Positions 10,785 through 22,010 of a stretch of DNA of 64,000 bases are shown piece by piece. Below the pieces are notes generated by a model that worked only from the letters and a program-made list of their open reading frames with translations, searched no databases and was not told the DNA's origin. The translations under genes were made by a program, and so were the position numbers. This DNA is from Notamacropus eugenii (taxonomy: Eukaryota; Chordata; Mammalia; Diprotodontia; Macropodidae): contig NC_092878.1 of NCBI RefSeq assembly GCF_028372415.1, positions 136,166,750 through 136,230,749 on the forward strand. Direction: 5' to 3'. The stretch's first letter is position 1. Every line of letters begins with the position of its first letter.

Positions 10785-11425
10785 GCATTCAACACACATT
10801 TATTAAGTGAGCATACAAAAGTGAAGAGGAGGTCATAGGCCCTGCTCTCTGAGTTTATAGTCTGATAGAAAGGAGAAGACGCATGCACAGGTAACATAAG
10901 AAACAGAAGAATGAGAGAAGAGATTCATACAAAGTGCTATTTTAAAAAAGGGGGGACAAAGGAAAGAAAAAGAAAAAGGAAGGAAAAAGAAGGAAAGGGA
11001 AAGGAAGAAAGGAGAGAGAGGGAGGAAGGAAAGAAGAAAGGAAGACAGGAAAGGAGAAAAAGATCTCTCTGAGATCAAGGAAGTCTGCTTGGAGGAGGTG
11101 GTACCTGTGCTGGACCTTGAAAGAAGGTTAGCATTTCAACAGGTAGAAAAGTAGTTGTTTGCAGAGGGGACAAGCTCTAATATTGGGAAACAGCAAGTCA
11201 TCACGAAAAGGAAAAATTTGTGAAGGGTAGCAATGGAAAGTAACGTTGAAAAGGAAGGCTGCCAGCAGGCTGGGAAGGGCTTTACATGCCAGGAAATCCT
11301 GTAGTCACTGAAGGCTTTGAACAGGAGAGTGACTCAGTCAGACCTAGGCATGAATCAGTGTATTTTGCCATCTGTAGGAAGGCAGAGAGAGAGGCTCAAT
11401 TTAGGGAGACCATTTAGGAAGCTAT
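10785..11425 (+). repeat. Old interspersed repeat, longest local copy
   Basis: This copy extends farther than the one at 5533. After GGAGGTGGTACCTGTGC and GGACCTTGAAAGAAGG it keeps AACAGCAAG, GGGAAGGGCTTTACATGCC, GGCTTTGAACAGGAGAGTG and GACTCAGTCAGACC. A purine-only tract of GGAA/AAGG type at 10945-11068 interrupts it. The family is not named. Confidence 0.65.
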
Positions 11426-11989
11426 TACACCAAGCCCTGGAAAGAAATGATGAGATCGTGTACTACTAGAAAAAAACAATGTTATCTTTTTTTCAATTGC
11501 AAACTTGTTGAAGAGCAAACACTCTTGGCATGTACATTAGACTTGCCAGATTGTTCTTTCCCCCTCATTTTTATTCTTCATTAGAAGGGATGAATGACTG
11601 TCACAAGGGAAGGGAATCTTGGAAAACACAGGTGATGGAAAAACAAAGGAGGCTAACAGAAATGTATTTTAAAAAACAAACTACAAAGGGAAAACGCACA
11701 AACACAGCTCACCCCTCTTCTAGAAGCATTGTTTATTGGTAAAGGGAACCAGATGAAAATCGAGTACATCCAATCCCTTCCACAAATGTCTCTTCCTCTT
11801 GGGCTGCTGCACCAATTCCAAATCAAACATGTGTGTGATTTTTGAGGGGTAGTGAAGATTGATGCTGTACCATGCACAGCATGTGTGTAGGCATCGCACC
11901 GTGGGGGAGCAGATATATCTTTCTGTCTTTCCTTAGGGAACATCAGAAGCCAATAGGTAACCAGTCAAATTTATGGAGTATTTGGAGGC
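11426..11989. other. Intergenic, nothing recognised
   Basis: No gene, RNA or repeat could be assigned. Open frames here are short, overlapping and without familiar motifs. Confidence 0.4.
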
Positions 11990-12135
11990 TTAGAGAGGCT
12001 CTTTCCTCACAACAACCCTGTGAGGTAGGTCCTTCCTAGTATCACATTTTTACAGGTGAGGAAACAGACATAAAGTGATCTGTCCAAGGTTGTGCAGCTA
12101 GTCTATGCCACAGCCAGGCCCTCAAACTCTTGACT
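11990..12135 (-). repeat. MIR fragment
   Basis: CCTCACAACAACCCTGTGAG, GTAGGTCCTTCC, ACAGGTGAGGAAACAGAC and GTCCAAGGTTGTGCAGC give a clear antisense MIR. Confidence 0.85.
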
Positions 12136-12756
12136 TAAATGTATACTATGAGTCTTAAGGAGACCTCCACTAAGGTCATTTGTAAAGTGCTACAAGTTAA
12201 TTAACTAATTAGGGTATTGGAGAGCCCAGGAAGGGGAGGTTGGGGAGGGGCTTTGAGGAACACACAAAGGCAGTAGCCCAATGAAGTACCAACAGCCCCG
12301 GCAGCAGGTGTAGGCACAGCAAGGTCGAAAGACCCAATGAAAGAGCTGATGCTTTCTCTGGACCTTTCAGTAAAAGAAACATTAGCTCTCTTAATCTCAA
12401 CATTAACAAACAAACAAACAAAAGCAATAGATGCTGGAAGCCCAGATCTACTCTAAGAAATCAACAAAGAGTGGGAAAGTTCCCAAACATAAAATCTAGG
12501 CCCCCCTCTCCCATACAAAATAGTGCTTCGCAAAGCTCCATGAGGTCAAGGACTCAACCCCTCTCTCCCGCCCCCCACCCAGTCCCCCTGGGACTCCGAA
12601 TGGGACTGAATTGTTTCCACATCTGTAATGTCTTTTAGTTCAGTCACACGTAATTCTCCACAGTGGACGCTAGAGAGCAGGGTAGTAAAGCATTCCTGAT
12701 CCAATTCAGCTACTGAATGAAAACTCTCGAAGGCCAGTCAATTTACCCACACCACC

Positions 12757-12850
12757 TTGAGGAGGGGAGAGATGGGGAGAAAATTTGGAACTCAAAATCT
12801 TATGGAAGTGAATGTTGAAAACTAAAATTAAATTTTAAAAAAAGATAGGC
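12757..12850 (+). mobile_element. L1 3' terminal fragment
   Basis: GGAGGGGAGAGATGGGG is followed by AAATTTGGAACTCAAAATC, TTATGGAAGTGAATGTTG and an A-rich end. It is the last ~90 bases of L1. Confidence 0.85.
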
Positions 12851-13929
12851 AAAAAAATAAAAATAAAAACTCAGAAAGGACTTCAATCTATTCCAGATTT
12901 GGGGGGAAAAAAAGGCAAATTCTGCACCTCCCCAGGGTGAAGATGTAGTGAAGCTGCCAGTTCTCATTTTATTTGCAAAGTGTGCTGACACAGGAGAGAA
13001 AGCCCCTGGCCTACCTACCCATCCTTCTGCTTCACGTCAGCGGCTGGTGTTAGTATGGCTTTGACTTGGGGTTGCCTCCTTCCAGAAAGCACAAAACAAG
13101 CAATAAGGCACAAAATCACTATCGTGGCAGAGCAGAGACTATAACAAGAGAACCAATGCCATCAGATGTCTTTAAGTGTAAATCAGGCTTTGTAAAGGTC
13201 TCATTAGAGCAGCAAGCAGCTAGCAAATGGTTATCGACTTGGAAAGAATCTACTGCCTGCCTATCACTGATCATCTAAAGCACTCTGCATCCTCCAGGGT
13301 CCAGCTGCCTCATTCATTGTTACTTGTAGATTCTGTATGGATTTTTTTCCCCTTATGAACACAGAAAGAAGAACACAGGGCACTTCCCCTGTGGCTCAGA
13401 GTCCTTGGCCTCCCACCAGCAGAGAAAGAAAGGGCTTGGAAACCAAGACCACCAGCATCACCCAACTCCCTTAAAGAAGGACGCCAGAAATGAAATTCAA
13501 CTGGCCAGTTTTCATGGAGAAGTGCCCGAGTCTTCTTCAGAGATTTAAATGGCATTTCCCTAGAGAAGCGTTCCAAACAGAGCTGGAAAGGACCTTTTAG
13601 GTCCCCTGTATTCAATATTTCCATTGTCTTTGGCCACAGACTTTATGGGGCTTTTGTTCACTGTGGATAGAAACAGGGTCTGAGTGCATCTATATAAGAG
13701 CCAATAGTAAATTTTCTCCTAAAATATTTCCATTTCATTCTCCAGCTAATGCGAGTGTGTATATTTTGCATAATGAGAAAAGGTCAACTGACCTATATCT
13801 CAGAAACTTCTTGGGAAAGCATTGTTAGAATCTGCAAGTGGGGGAAAGGCAGTAGAGTTTTTAAAAGGAATAGGAACTGGTCTTCCACGAGCGCGATTCT
13901 TTTATAAATGCAGGTCATCACCTTTCTGG
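12851..13929. other. Intergenic, nothing recognised
   Basis: No transposon or gene signature is seen. The longest minus frame (13310-13624, 104 codons) has no recognised domain and looks like chance. Confidence 0.4.
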
Positions 13930-14045
13930 TCTTAAGAGAATAGCTTGGATGTTAAATCACTTGGCCACTGTCACATGGCCAGTCTGAGGTCAAGGTTCGC
14001 CTTGAAACCAGGGCTTTCTATCCACTAAATCACACTGCCTCTCCA
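13930..14045 (-). repeat. MIR fragment
   Basis: CACTTGGCCACTGTCACATGG, ACCAGGGCTTTCTATCCACT and CACACTGCCTCTCC mark an antisense MIR near the inferred 3' end of TSPAN5. Confidence 0.7.
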
Positions 14046-14554
14046 GAACTCTAAAGAATAATCATTAATTAGCGGTAGGTATAAAGAATGTAACCACAGC
14101 ACAGCCATGAAAGAGAAATGGGATTAGTCATCCCATCTTATGTGAGGGGCTGGATCATTTAGCACCATGGACCAGCGGGATGAAGAAAAGATGCTTTAAC
14201 CAGGGTGTTCAAAACAGTAAAAGCTGAGCTTAGTCCAAGAAAATACTTCAAACTCTCCAGAAAAATCAAAGCAAAACTCTCTGAATAGTTTCAATTACTC
14301 CTTTTCCAGCTTCAGTGAGCATCCTTGCAGACATTGTCCCATGTCTGAAATCATGCAGGGTCCTAGATGGCCCCTCTCTGATGAACTCCCAGGTTCTGGA
14401 CCTTGTTCCAGAGAACCCGCAATAATGACAGCTGTCCTCAGAACAGCTGAGGACACAGCGTTCTTGTGTCCTCCTCTGGTCAACCCTTAGGGAAAGTGAA
14501 GGAAGGACTTTGGCTTCCTAAGGAGAATGTGATGAAGAAAAACATAACGCTGTG

Positions 14555-16758
14555 GAAAGGTGAAACCAGGTTTATTAAGGACGATCTTTATTACAAACAC
14601 TTTCCGGGTGTAAAAAATAATGCATGATTAAAAAAATGAAGATCACGTGGACTTGCTGTTGGTCTTTTGGCTGCATTCTCAGAAGGGTAAGGATGTTTGT
14701 TGCCTGACAATGAGTCTAAAGTCAAATGGAGTTCATGAGGTAATTAATGAAAAAAAGGCAAAAGTGCAACTTGGAGAGCTTGAGTCTTTACACCAGGGGA
14801 CGATACCGATAAATGATCCTTTGGGGGCTGGAGATGGACTAAGGTCATTGTGTATCACTGGGACTTGGAATGAACCTTTTTATCTAACTATACAAGTACA
14901 GATACACACATACACACACATACACACACACGCATGCACACACAAAATATGGACTAGATTACTGTTTAGAAACGGGTTGTAAATGGAACATTTTCTTCCT
15001 CTTTTTATGAGCATTTCAAAAATTGATCATACCCAGGGCTGTGATGGGGAAGGATGAGGTGCAAAATAGAAAAACACAAGCTCAATCTCTCTCCAAAGTG
15101 CACTGGCCAAATGGCAATCTGGAATGATGGCATGCTATAGGAGAGGCCACTGGCACCTGTGGCATCCCTGTGGCCTGGGGGAGCAATGCCCTGATAGACA
15201 CAGAAGATACTGCTGGACGAAAGCTGGGAGGCTTTCTCTAGCCTTCTTACTGGCACTAGGTCATGTTGGAGTGGCAGCACCAAGACAGTGTCATGGGGCC
15301 CTTTCTCCAGGCTTGCACAGCAGTCCTGACTCCTTCATTATTATTCTAGCTGTTAAGTCTCCTGGAAGAGGACGGAGGTAACTGGAGACCACACACACTA
15401 TTTCTTTCTTTCCCATTAGAAAAAAAAGAAGACAAACCTTTTGAGCCTGTTGGAGCTCTTTCCCATTGGCATTTAATTCCATTTGGGGGACGGAAGGCAT
15501 TGGGGAGGGGGTCATGAGAAAGGACCCCAGGGACAGTGTGGCTGAGTTCCTGGAAACATTTCGAGTGTCAAGGCTGATCCCTTCACTTCGAGGGTATGGG
15601 GAACAAGCCAGAACTTCCCACAGCCATGCACTAAAAAAGAAATGGGTCAGTTCTGACCAAATTACAGTTTGAAATGTTTCTGGGAGCGTTGGGAGATTAG
15701 GGAAGAAGTAATGGTTGGTGGATCTCAAGTCACAATTCATGCAGATAAGAATCATTAAAAAGGAAAAGTCAAGGTTTCAGCTGAAAAAAAAAATGTTTTA
15801 AAGGAAAATTTAAAACATTTATATCAAAGCCTTAGTGCCCTCATTCCCAAATAAAGAGTATTCCAGAAATTTCCAAAGAATACAGCAACCGATTTGGGGG
15901 GGGGGGGGGGGAGGGAGAGAACATTAGGTAGCACTATTTCATTTAACACAATTTCTTCTCCTATTTCCATTTGAAATAAACCCCATGCTTGCTTAGGAAG
16001 ATTGCTCGGCTAAGATATGGCACCCTGAAGTCTTCCAACTCATTGGCTCAGTGCAGATGTCTTACTCATTCCCTTCTCTGGCAAAAGGGGAAGAACCTGG
16101 AACAGCAGGTGATGCTTCGCACAAGTTATTTAAAGACTCTGTTCACAAATTCTGGAGCAGGACACTTAAAAGACCCAAGTTCTCTTCTTCTTGCTCTCTT
16201 TTTGATTCTTAGAATTTCTTAACATTTTACAGTTGGAGATGAAAAAAAAATTGCCCCTTGTCAATGGGTTTCATTTTAGAAAAGATAGCAGTTCTTTTCA
16301 TTTGAGGACAAAATGACTGTCCTTTCTGGGTATGATGAAGACACAAAACTCCTTTGGCCACCTCTGACAGCCCTCAAATAACACAAGGAGAGAAAAACAG
16401 CATTTTCCACAGATCGCAATGTAATTCTGTTTCAATTTACGCACATCTGTTTGAGTTTTCTTTTTGGTAAGTGTCCAACTGTTCACAAACCATGGCTACA
16501 GTAGATGCACGGTTCAACAGCTTTCAAATGGGTCATTTTTTTTTCTTAAATTGAAATCTGTCAGTGAGCAGCAGGTCCTAGTAACCCTCCCTAGGTTCAC
16601 CCCCACGGAAGCAATTTCATGGCAGTATCAGTCGTTGGGACTGCATACTTGAAAGCATCATCAGTGGAGTTGGAGCTTGGCATCAGCAAAGCAGACTGGA
16701 GGCAGGGGAGGGTCTCAGGAGTCCAGTGTCTTACAGCGGTTGGTTCATTCGAGCAGTT
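14555..16758 (-). other. TSPAN5: TSPAN5 3'UTR
   Basis: About 2.2 kb lies between the TSPAN5 stop codon and a pair of AATAAA signals. No MIR, L1 or SINE is recognised within it, which is unusual for this window and fits an exonic UTR. It contains a CA-rich run at about 14900-14945 and, in mRNA sense, a 16-base C run (16 G on the + strand, 15896-15911). The 3' boundary is inferred from the poly(A) signals. Confidence 0.7.
14571..14592 (-). promoter_or_regulatory. TSPAN5: TSPAN5 poly(A) signals (two AATAAA)
   Basis: In minus-strand sense, AATAAA occurs at 14592-14587 and again at 14576-14571. A GTTATGTTTTT stretch follows as the downstream U/GU-rich element. Two tandem signals followed by such an element are a plausible end of the TSPAN5 message. 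Confidence 0.6.
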
Positions 16759-16824
16759 CTACCAGCTGGCCCTGACAGCTTCGATGTCACTAACCAAATT
16801 CTGGGCTAGGCATATCCCAAAAAT
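16759..16824 (-). CDS. TSPAN5: TSPAN5 exon 8, coding part (C-terminus, residues 248-268)
   Basis: This is the last coding exon of tetraspanin-5. The minus strand shows a long pyrimidine tract ending TTTTCCCAG, then 21 codons reading IFGICLAQNLVSDIEAVRASW and a TAG stop at 16759-16761. The first residues finish the fourth transmembrane helix. The rest is the short cytoplasmic tail. The peptide appears identical to the human C-terminus as I recall it. The intron before it (intron 7) is 7.8 kb and starts at the GTAAGT after 24597. The 3'UTR continues to about 14,555. Confidence 0.97.
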   Translation of the reverse strand: MFGICLAQNLVSDIEAVRASW

Positions 16825-17819
16825 CTGGGAAAAGAAGAAAGAGAAAGAGCATCACAGGGTGTAGCTGGGTGTCCGGGGGCTTTTCTTCATTTCCTTTCAT
16901 TTAAAACTGATTTTAAAAGGAAAATCTCCAACATTCAGGTCAAGGAAAAGTAGAGCTCTATCATGAGCAAATTTAGAGACAGAAGCCCCCCTATTAGCTT
17001 CCCCCATATTAGCTTTAAGCCCCCAATAAGGAGAAAACAAAGCCATTGGACCAATGGCGAAAAACACTACAAATCACCAGACACAGAAGTAATGGAGTAA
17101 ATATGCAGAAGACACATGTTTTTGGACACAGCTCAGGTAAGAATTTGTTTTATTTGACTATGAATATTTGTTACAATTATTTTTTTCCTTTTGTTTTTCA
17201 GGGTTAGGGAGAATGGAGAATGTCAGAAAAAAATGGAAGCTTGCTAATTGAAAAAATCAAAACAAAAATAAAGCAATGCCAACTCTCTCAGCCAAATGAG
17301 AGACAGAGAGAGAGAGTCGGGGGGGAGGGAGGGAGAGGGAGAGAGGGAGGAAGGGGAAGAGGGAGGGAGAGAGATTGGATTTAACATTCCTCTAACACCC
17401 TTAATAGCTCTAATATCCTGTGTCACAGGTGTTCTGTTCATCCAAACTGGAACATCAAACATTGAATCAAATGACTCTCATAACAGCTCTGTGCAGCGTT
17501 TAAGTGCCACATGAATGCTATTACTCTGTTTATGCTATTATTTTTATGATCATGCTTCCAGAATTACTTAATGATTACAAATGCTAACTTGAAGAGTCCC
17601 TGAGCTACAAAGGAACTCAAACATCAAAAAAAAAAAAAAAAAAAAAAGATCAGCTACTTAGCCATTTCTGCCTCTTCACTATTCAGGTAAATAAACTGAG
17701 ACCAAGAGAGAAGTGATTTGTCCAAAGCACCAAACTCCTAAGGACTCTATTCTGTGACCGGTAGAAACACGTTACTGAACCCTTTTCTAGGGGATTGAAC
17801 TTCCTTTTATAGTTGAAAG

Positions 17820-17985
17820 AATGGTAAAGTCCAGCCAGTCCAATCCTCTGACTTTACAAATGAGGAAATTGAGACCCAAGAAAGTTAAGTGATTTGTCAT
17901 GGTTACACAAAAGGATGATCTGAACCCAGATTCTCTGACTCCAGAGCCAGTGCTCTTTCCAAAGTGTCAGGATGCCTCCATGTTC
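17820..17985 (-). repeat. CR1/MIR-type repeat
   Basis: TCCAGCCAGTCCAATCC, ACAAATGAGGAAATTGAGAC, GTTAAGTGATTTGTC and TGAACCCAGATTCTCTGAC are visible. Like its relative at 7240, it is followed by the paired unnamed segment. Confidence 0.75.
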
Positions 17986-18014
17986 CAAGAATCTTTTAAA
18001 CTAAGAAAGGTTTT

Positions 18015-18463
18015 CTGGAAAGACTGCATGAACTGATGCTGAGTAAAATTAGTAGGACCAGGAAAACATTGTACACAGTAACAGTAACTTTGATAGACTT
18101 AGCTCTTCTCAGCAATGCAAGGAATTCCAAAAGAGTAATAATGAAAAAAGCTATTCACATCCAGAGGAAGAACTTTGGAGTCTGAATGCAGATAGAAGCA
18201 CACTATTTTCTCTCTGTCTCTCCTTTTTTGGGGGGGGAGGGAAGGTTCTTTTTCATAGTTTTTTACTTTGGTTCTAATTCTTCTTTACAGCATGACTAAT
18301 GTGGAAATAATGTTTAATATGGTTGTACATATACAGTCTATATCAGATTGCATGCCGTCTTGGGGAGGGAGAAGGAGAAGAAAACTTAAAATTCAAAATC
18401 TTATAAAAGTAAATGTTGGAAACTAAGTAAATAAATATTAAAAAGATAAAATAAATAAAAATA
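18015..18463 (+). mobile_element. L1 3' end with 17-bp target-site duplication
   Basis: The insert carries ACTGATGCTGAGTAAAATTAG, ACATTGTACACAGTAACAG, ATGACTAATGTGGAAATAATG and an A-rich end, i.e. the L1 3'UTR. Perfect 17-base duplications AAACTAAGAAAGGTTTT sit at 17998-18014 and 18464-18480. It is 5' truncated and relatively young. Confidence 0.95.
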
Positions 18464-18900
18464 AAACTAAGAAAGGTTTTACTTTAACAACAGTGAGTTT
18501 GGAGAAACTATACTGAATAATTCACAGTAATACCAACTGGTTCTTTGAAAACAGACTCAAAATATGATTGATTAATGAATTAATTTGTTTTGGTCAAATA
18601 TGCAGAATTAAAATGTACAATGGTTATTTTGGGAAGATTTTAGCTCAAAGCAAAAAAAATACACCCAAATTGTTGTGCATCAGGCATGGTTTACTCGGTC
18701 AGTTAATTACTTTTGCAGGGGAAATTTTAACTTGACTGACTGTATATATTCTCCTGGACAACTACTTCTATCCGCATTAGATGGGAAAGAGTACTGCACT
18801 TGTAGTCAGTTAGACTCAGCTCTGGCTCTTATAAGGTATGTAACCTTGGGGAAGTCACCTTACTTTCCTCATCTCTAAACAAAGCTGTCACACTCGACAA
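18464..18900 (+). repeat. Unnamed paired segment, second copy
   Basis: Joined across the L1, the sequence aligns by eye with 7426-7980. Shared blocks include GGTTCTTTGAAAACAG / GGTTCCTTCTTTGAAAATAG, ATATGCAGAATTAAAATG / GTATGCAAAATTAAAATGAC, ACAACTACTTCTA / CAACCACTTCTA and GACTCAGCTCTG. Divergence is high, roughly a third of sites. It could be an old local duplication or an undescribed interspersed repeat. Confidence 0.6.
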
Positions 18901-19213
18901 TCCATCAAAAAAATCACTCAGTAAGTGTTGCTCACATTGTGTTAAATGCAGGGGAAAGAATGAAACAATCCCTAAGACCCCATTTAGCTCTAAGCCTAGG
19001 ATTCCATGATGGCAGAGAAAATTCTAGATCCCATTTCTTAATTCTCAGCCCAAAGCTCCTTCCTATATACCAGAAGTTTTTTCCTGTAAATCTTTCCATG
19101 TATGAAAGTCAGTATGAAAAGAAATAAAACTCTAGAGTTTACTACACCTTTGAACAAACGAAAAGATGAATTATTTCAACAGGATAATACAGCTATTTAC
19201 CAAATATTTCCCA

Positions 19214-19471
19214 TACAAAGGCAGCTATGTGGTATAGCAGGCAGAGTTCTAGACCTGGAGTTAGGAAGACCTGAGTTCAAACCCAACCTCAGACTCTCAC
19301 TAGGTATATGATCCTGTGCAAGTCACTTAACTTCTGTTTGCTTCACTTTCCTTATCTATAAAACAGAGATAATGATGGCAATTATCTCAGAGTGTTGTTG
19401 GGAGGATAAAATGAGATAACTATTTATAAAACCCTTTGTAAACCTTAAAGGATTATATCAATGTTAGTTGT
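19214..19471 (+). repeat. MIR-type CORE-SINE, near full length
   Basis: GGCAGCTATGTGGTATAGC, GGAAGACCTGAGTTCAAAC, TGCAAGTCACTTAAC, TCTATAAAACAGAGATAATG and GTGTTGTTGGGAGGATAAAA show head and CORE in order. Confidence 0.85.
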
Positions 19472-19884
19472 CACATAATTCCTGACAGCTACTCCTTTGA
19501 TAAACTTCTTGTAGTCCCTCTGGGTGCACAATCCCTGCCATGGTGGGTGTTAGCCATCCCTTCCAGAGCTTGGTGTCCTCTACAGATGGCATGAATAGAC
19601 AGCAATCTCTGGCTTTATCCAAGTCATTGGTGAAAATGTCAGAGAAGTACAGATCATCAGACAATCCACTAGAGGCCTCCCTGCCATGTTGGAAAGGAAT
19701 GATTCAGAGCTCTGTTCTTGACCCCAGCTACTCAGTCAGTTGTAAATTGTATTTTTCTCTAGTCCACAGATTTTTCCATCTTGTGCACAGGAATCATGCC
19801 ATAGACTTTATCAAGTGGTTTGCTAAAATCTAGGTTAGCTAGACTGTATTCCCCTAATCTATAATATATCTGGTAATCCTGTAG

Positions 19885-20155
19885 AAGGAGGGAAGGAGGG
19901 AGGGAGGGAGAGAGGGAGGGAGGGAGGAAGGAAGGAAGGAAGGAAGGAAGGAAGGAAGGAAGGAAGGAAGGAAGGAAGGAAGAAAGGAAGGAAGGAAGGA
20001 AGGAAGGAAGGAAGGAAGGAAGGAAGGAAGGAAGGAAGGAAGGAAGGAAGGAAGGAAGGATGGGAGGGAAGGAAAAAAGAAGAAAGGAGGGAAGGAAAAA
20101 AGAAGAAAGGAGGGAAGGAAAGAAGGAAGGAGGAAGGGAAAGAAAGAAGCAATGG
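19885..20155. repeat. (GGAA)n microsatellite
   Basis: After a GGGA-rich lead-in, an almost pure GGAA array of about 30 units runs from about 19927 to 20060. It is followed by degenerate purine blocks to about 20155. The long low-complexity frames on the minus strand (poly Ser/Phe/Leu/Pro) are artefacts of this array. Confidence 0.95.
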
Positions 20156-20629
20156 AGGGACTGATTCAGATCGACTGGACTCATTCTTGATGAAGCCATG
20201 ATGAAGAATGTTTGTGATCAGCATTTCAGAGATGTTCACTATTTCCTCTTTAATAACATGTTCCATATCCCTCTTATTCTTCAGGACCTTTCAGATATCA
20301 CTGACAGTGGCTCCACACTGGCATCTGTTAGTTTTTTCAGGGCCCCAGGACATATTTCAACTGACCCAGGTGGCATGAACTCACCAAGAACAGCCAGATG
20401 CAATTTTAGTACCTTCTCACTTATGTATCACTTCTCTATTAGCTATTTTCCCCCAGTGCTTTCCAGTTCGAAAATCAGCTTCCTTGGAAGAGAAAATGGA
20501 AGCAATATGAAGAATCGAGTGCCTCTCTGCCTTCTCCCTTTCAGTTGGTATCAGTCTCCCATCTAAACCAGGAAGTGACCCATCCCTCCTTTTTTCAACA
20601 TAGCTTAATTTTTTCCCCCAAAAAAGCTT

Positions 20630-21290
20630 TCAGGTGAATTTATCTGTTCTATATTTTGCCTTTATAAAAAAACAAACTACTAGCATCTCCCCCATACCCA
20701 CAAGATTGGAAAGATGGTGAAACATATAAAACACCCATCAATGGAAGGATGGTGGGAGAACAGACATACTAATGTATGATTATAGGAGCTGTGACTGGTT
20801 CAACCCTCCTGGCAAATAATTTAGAGCTACAGTCAGAAAGTCACTAAATGGCATACACTCTTTGGAGTCATTGAAATTTCTATTTGGTATCCTAATATCC
20901 CAAGGAAATTGAGAATGGGGTCAGAGGAGGCGTGGGCTGGAAAACCCATATGTACAAGGATATTTACAGCAGAACTTTTAGTAGCAGCAAAGAACTGGAA
21001 ATCAAATGAGTGTTCCTCAAATGAGGAACCACTGAACAAATTACGTACAGGAATGTAATGGAATATTATTACAACATAAGAAAAGAAGAATGAGGGATTC
21101 AGAAAAAAGCAGGAAGATGAACAAACTAGTGCAAATTGAAATAAACAAGAAAAGAAGAATTTGCAAGATGACAGTATGAAAAAGACGATGGAGAAAGACC
21201 TCAGAACTGTCATCAGAGCTGCAACCAATGGCTTGCAAGCACTAATGAAGAAACACACCTCACATCTTGAAATAAAGGTAACTGAATAGC
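20630..21290 (+). mobile_element. Old L1 fragment (ORF2 C-terminus and 3' end)
   Basis: Phrases equivalent to the L1 ORF2 end are present: ATTTACAGCAGAACTTTTAG, GCAAAGAACTGG and GTAATGGAATATTATTAC. The A-rich 3' part follows. It is strongly diverged with several stops and lies close to an inverted L1 at 21450. Confidence 0.7.
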
Positions 21291-21449
21291 AGTTCAGAGT
21301 GATACATTTTCAAACACCGCCAGTGTTTTGATTCGTTCTGCATTTGTTACAAGAGAGGGCTTCCACGAGAGCAAGGAAGGGATGGTGATGGTTGGAAGGC
21401 TAGTGGGTAGTGACAAACAGGGTCCCAAAATCATTAATCAACCATTTTC

Positions 21450-22010
21450 TTTTTTAAAAAAACGTATTTCCCCATTAGTCATGTAAAGAAAGAAAAATCA
21501 GAACGAAAGGAAAAAACCACAGGAAAGAAAAGAGAAAGACACATAAAATGGCATGCTTTGATCTGCATTCAGACTCCACAGTTCTCTCTGGATGTGGATG
21601 ACATTTTCCATCATGAGTCTTTTGGAGTTGTTTTAGGTCCTTGCATCAAGTCTATAAAAAATGGATCATCACACAATGTGGCTGTAACTGTGTACAGTGT
21701 TCTCCTGGTTCAGTTCACTTTACTCAGCGTCAGTTCCCATAAGCCTTTCCAGGTTTTTCTGAAGGGCGCCTGCTCATCATCTCATATGGAACAGTAGTAT
21801 TCCATGACATTCACCTGCCACCACTTGTTCAGTCATTCTCCAACTGATAGGCATCCCCTCAGTTTTCAATTCTTTGCTACCACAAAAAGAGCTGCTACAA
21901 ATATTTGTGTACATGTGGGTCCTTTTCCCTTTATTATGACCTCTCTGGGATACAGGACTAGTAGTGGTATTGCTGGATCAAAGGATATGCAACAGTTCAT
22001 AAACCAAGCA
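21450..22010 (-). mobile_element. L1 3' end
   Basis: The antisense L1 landmarks are TTTCCCCATTAGTCATG, TGATCTGCATTCAGACTCC, CATCATGAGTCTTTTGGAG, TTCTCCTGGTTCAGTTCAC, CACTTGTTCAGTCATTCTCC, ACCACAAAAAGAGCTGCTAC and GTAGTGGTATTGCTGGATC. The element is 5' truncated within the ORF2 C-terminal coding part. Confidence 0.92.

Noticed and set aside
15291-15755. 154-codon minus frame downstream of the TSPAN5 stop
   Set aside because: It lies within the TSPAN5 3'UTR, has no recognised motif and no sign of its own exon signals. Treated as chance.
19759-20266. Two long minus-strand frames rich in Ser, Phe, Leu and Pro
   Set aside because: They are translations of the GGAA microsatellite in different frames, not proteins.
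20833-21258. 141-codon Phe/Ser-rich minus frame
   Set aside because: Lies antisense to an old L1 ORF2 end; composition reflects the A-rich LINE strand.
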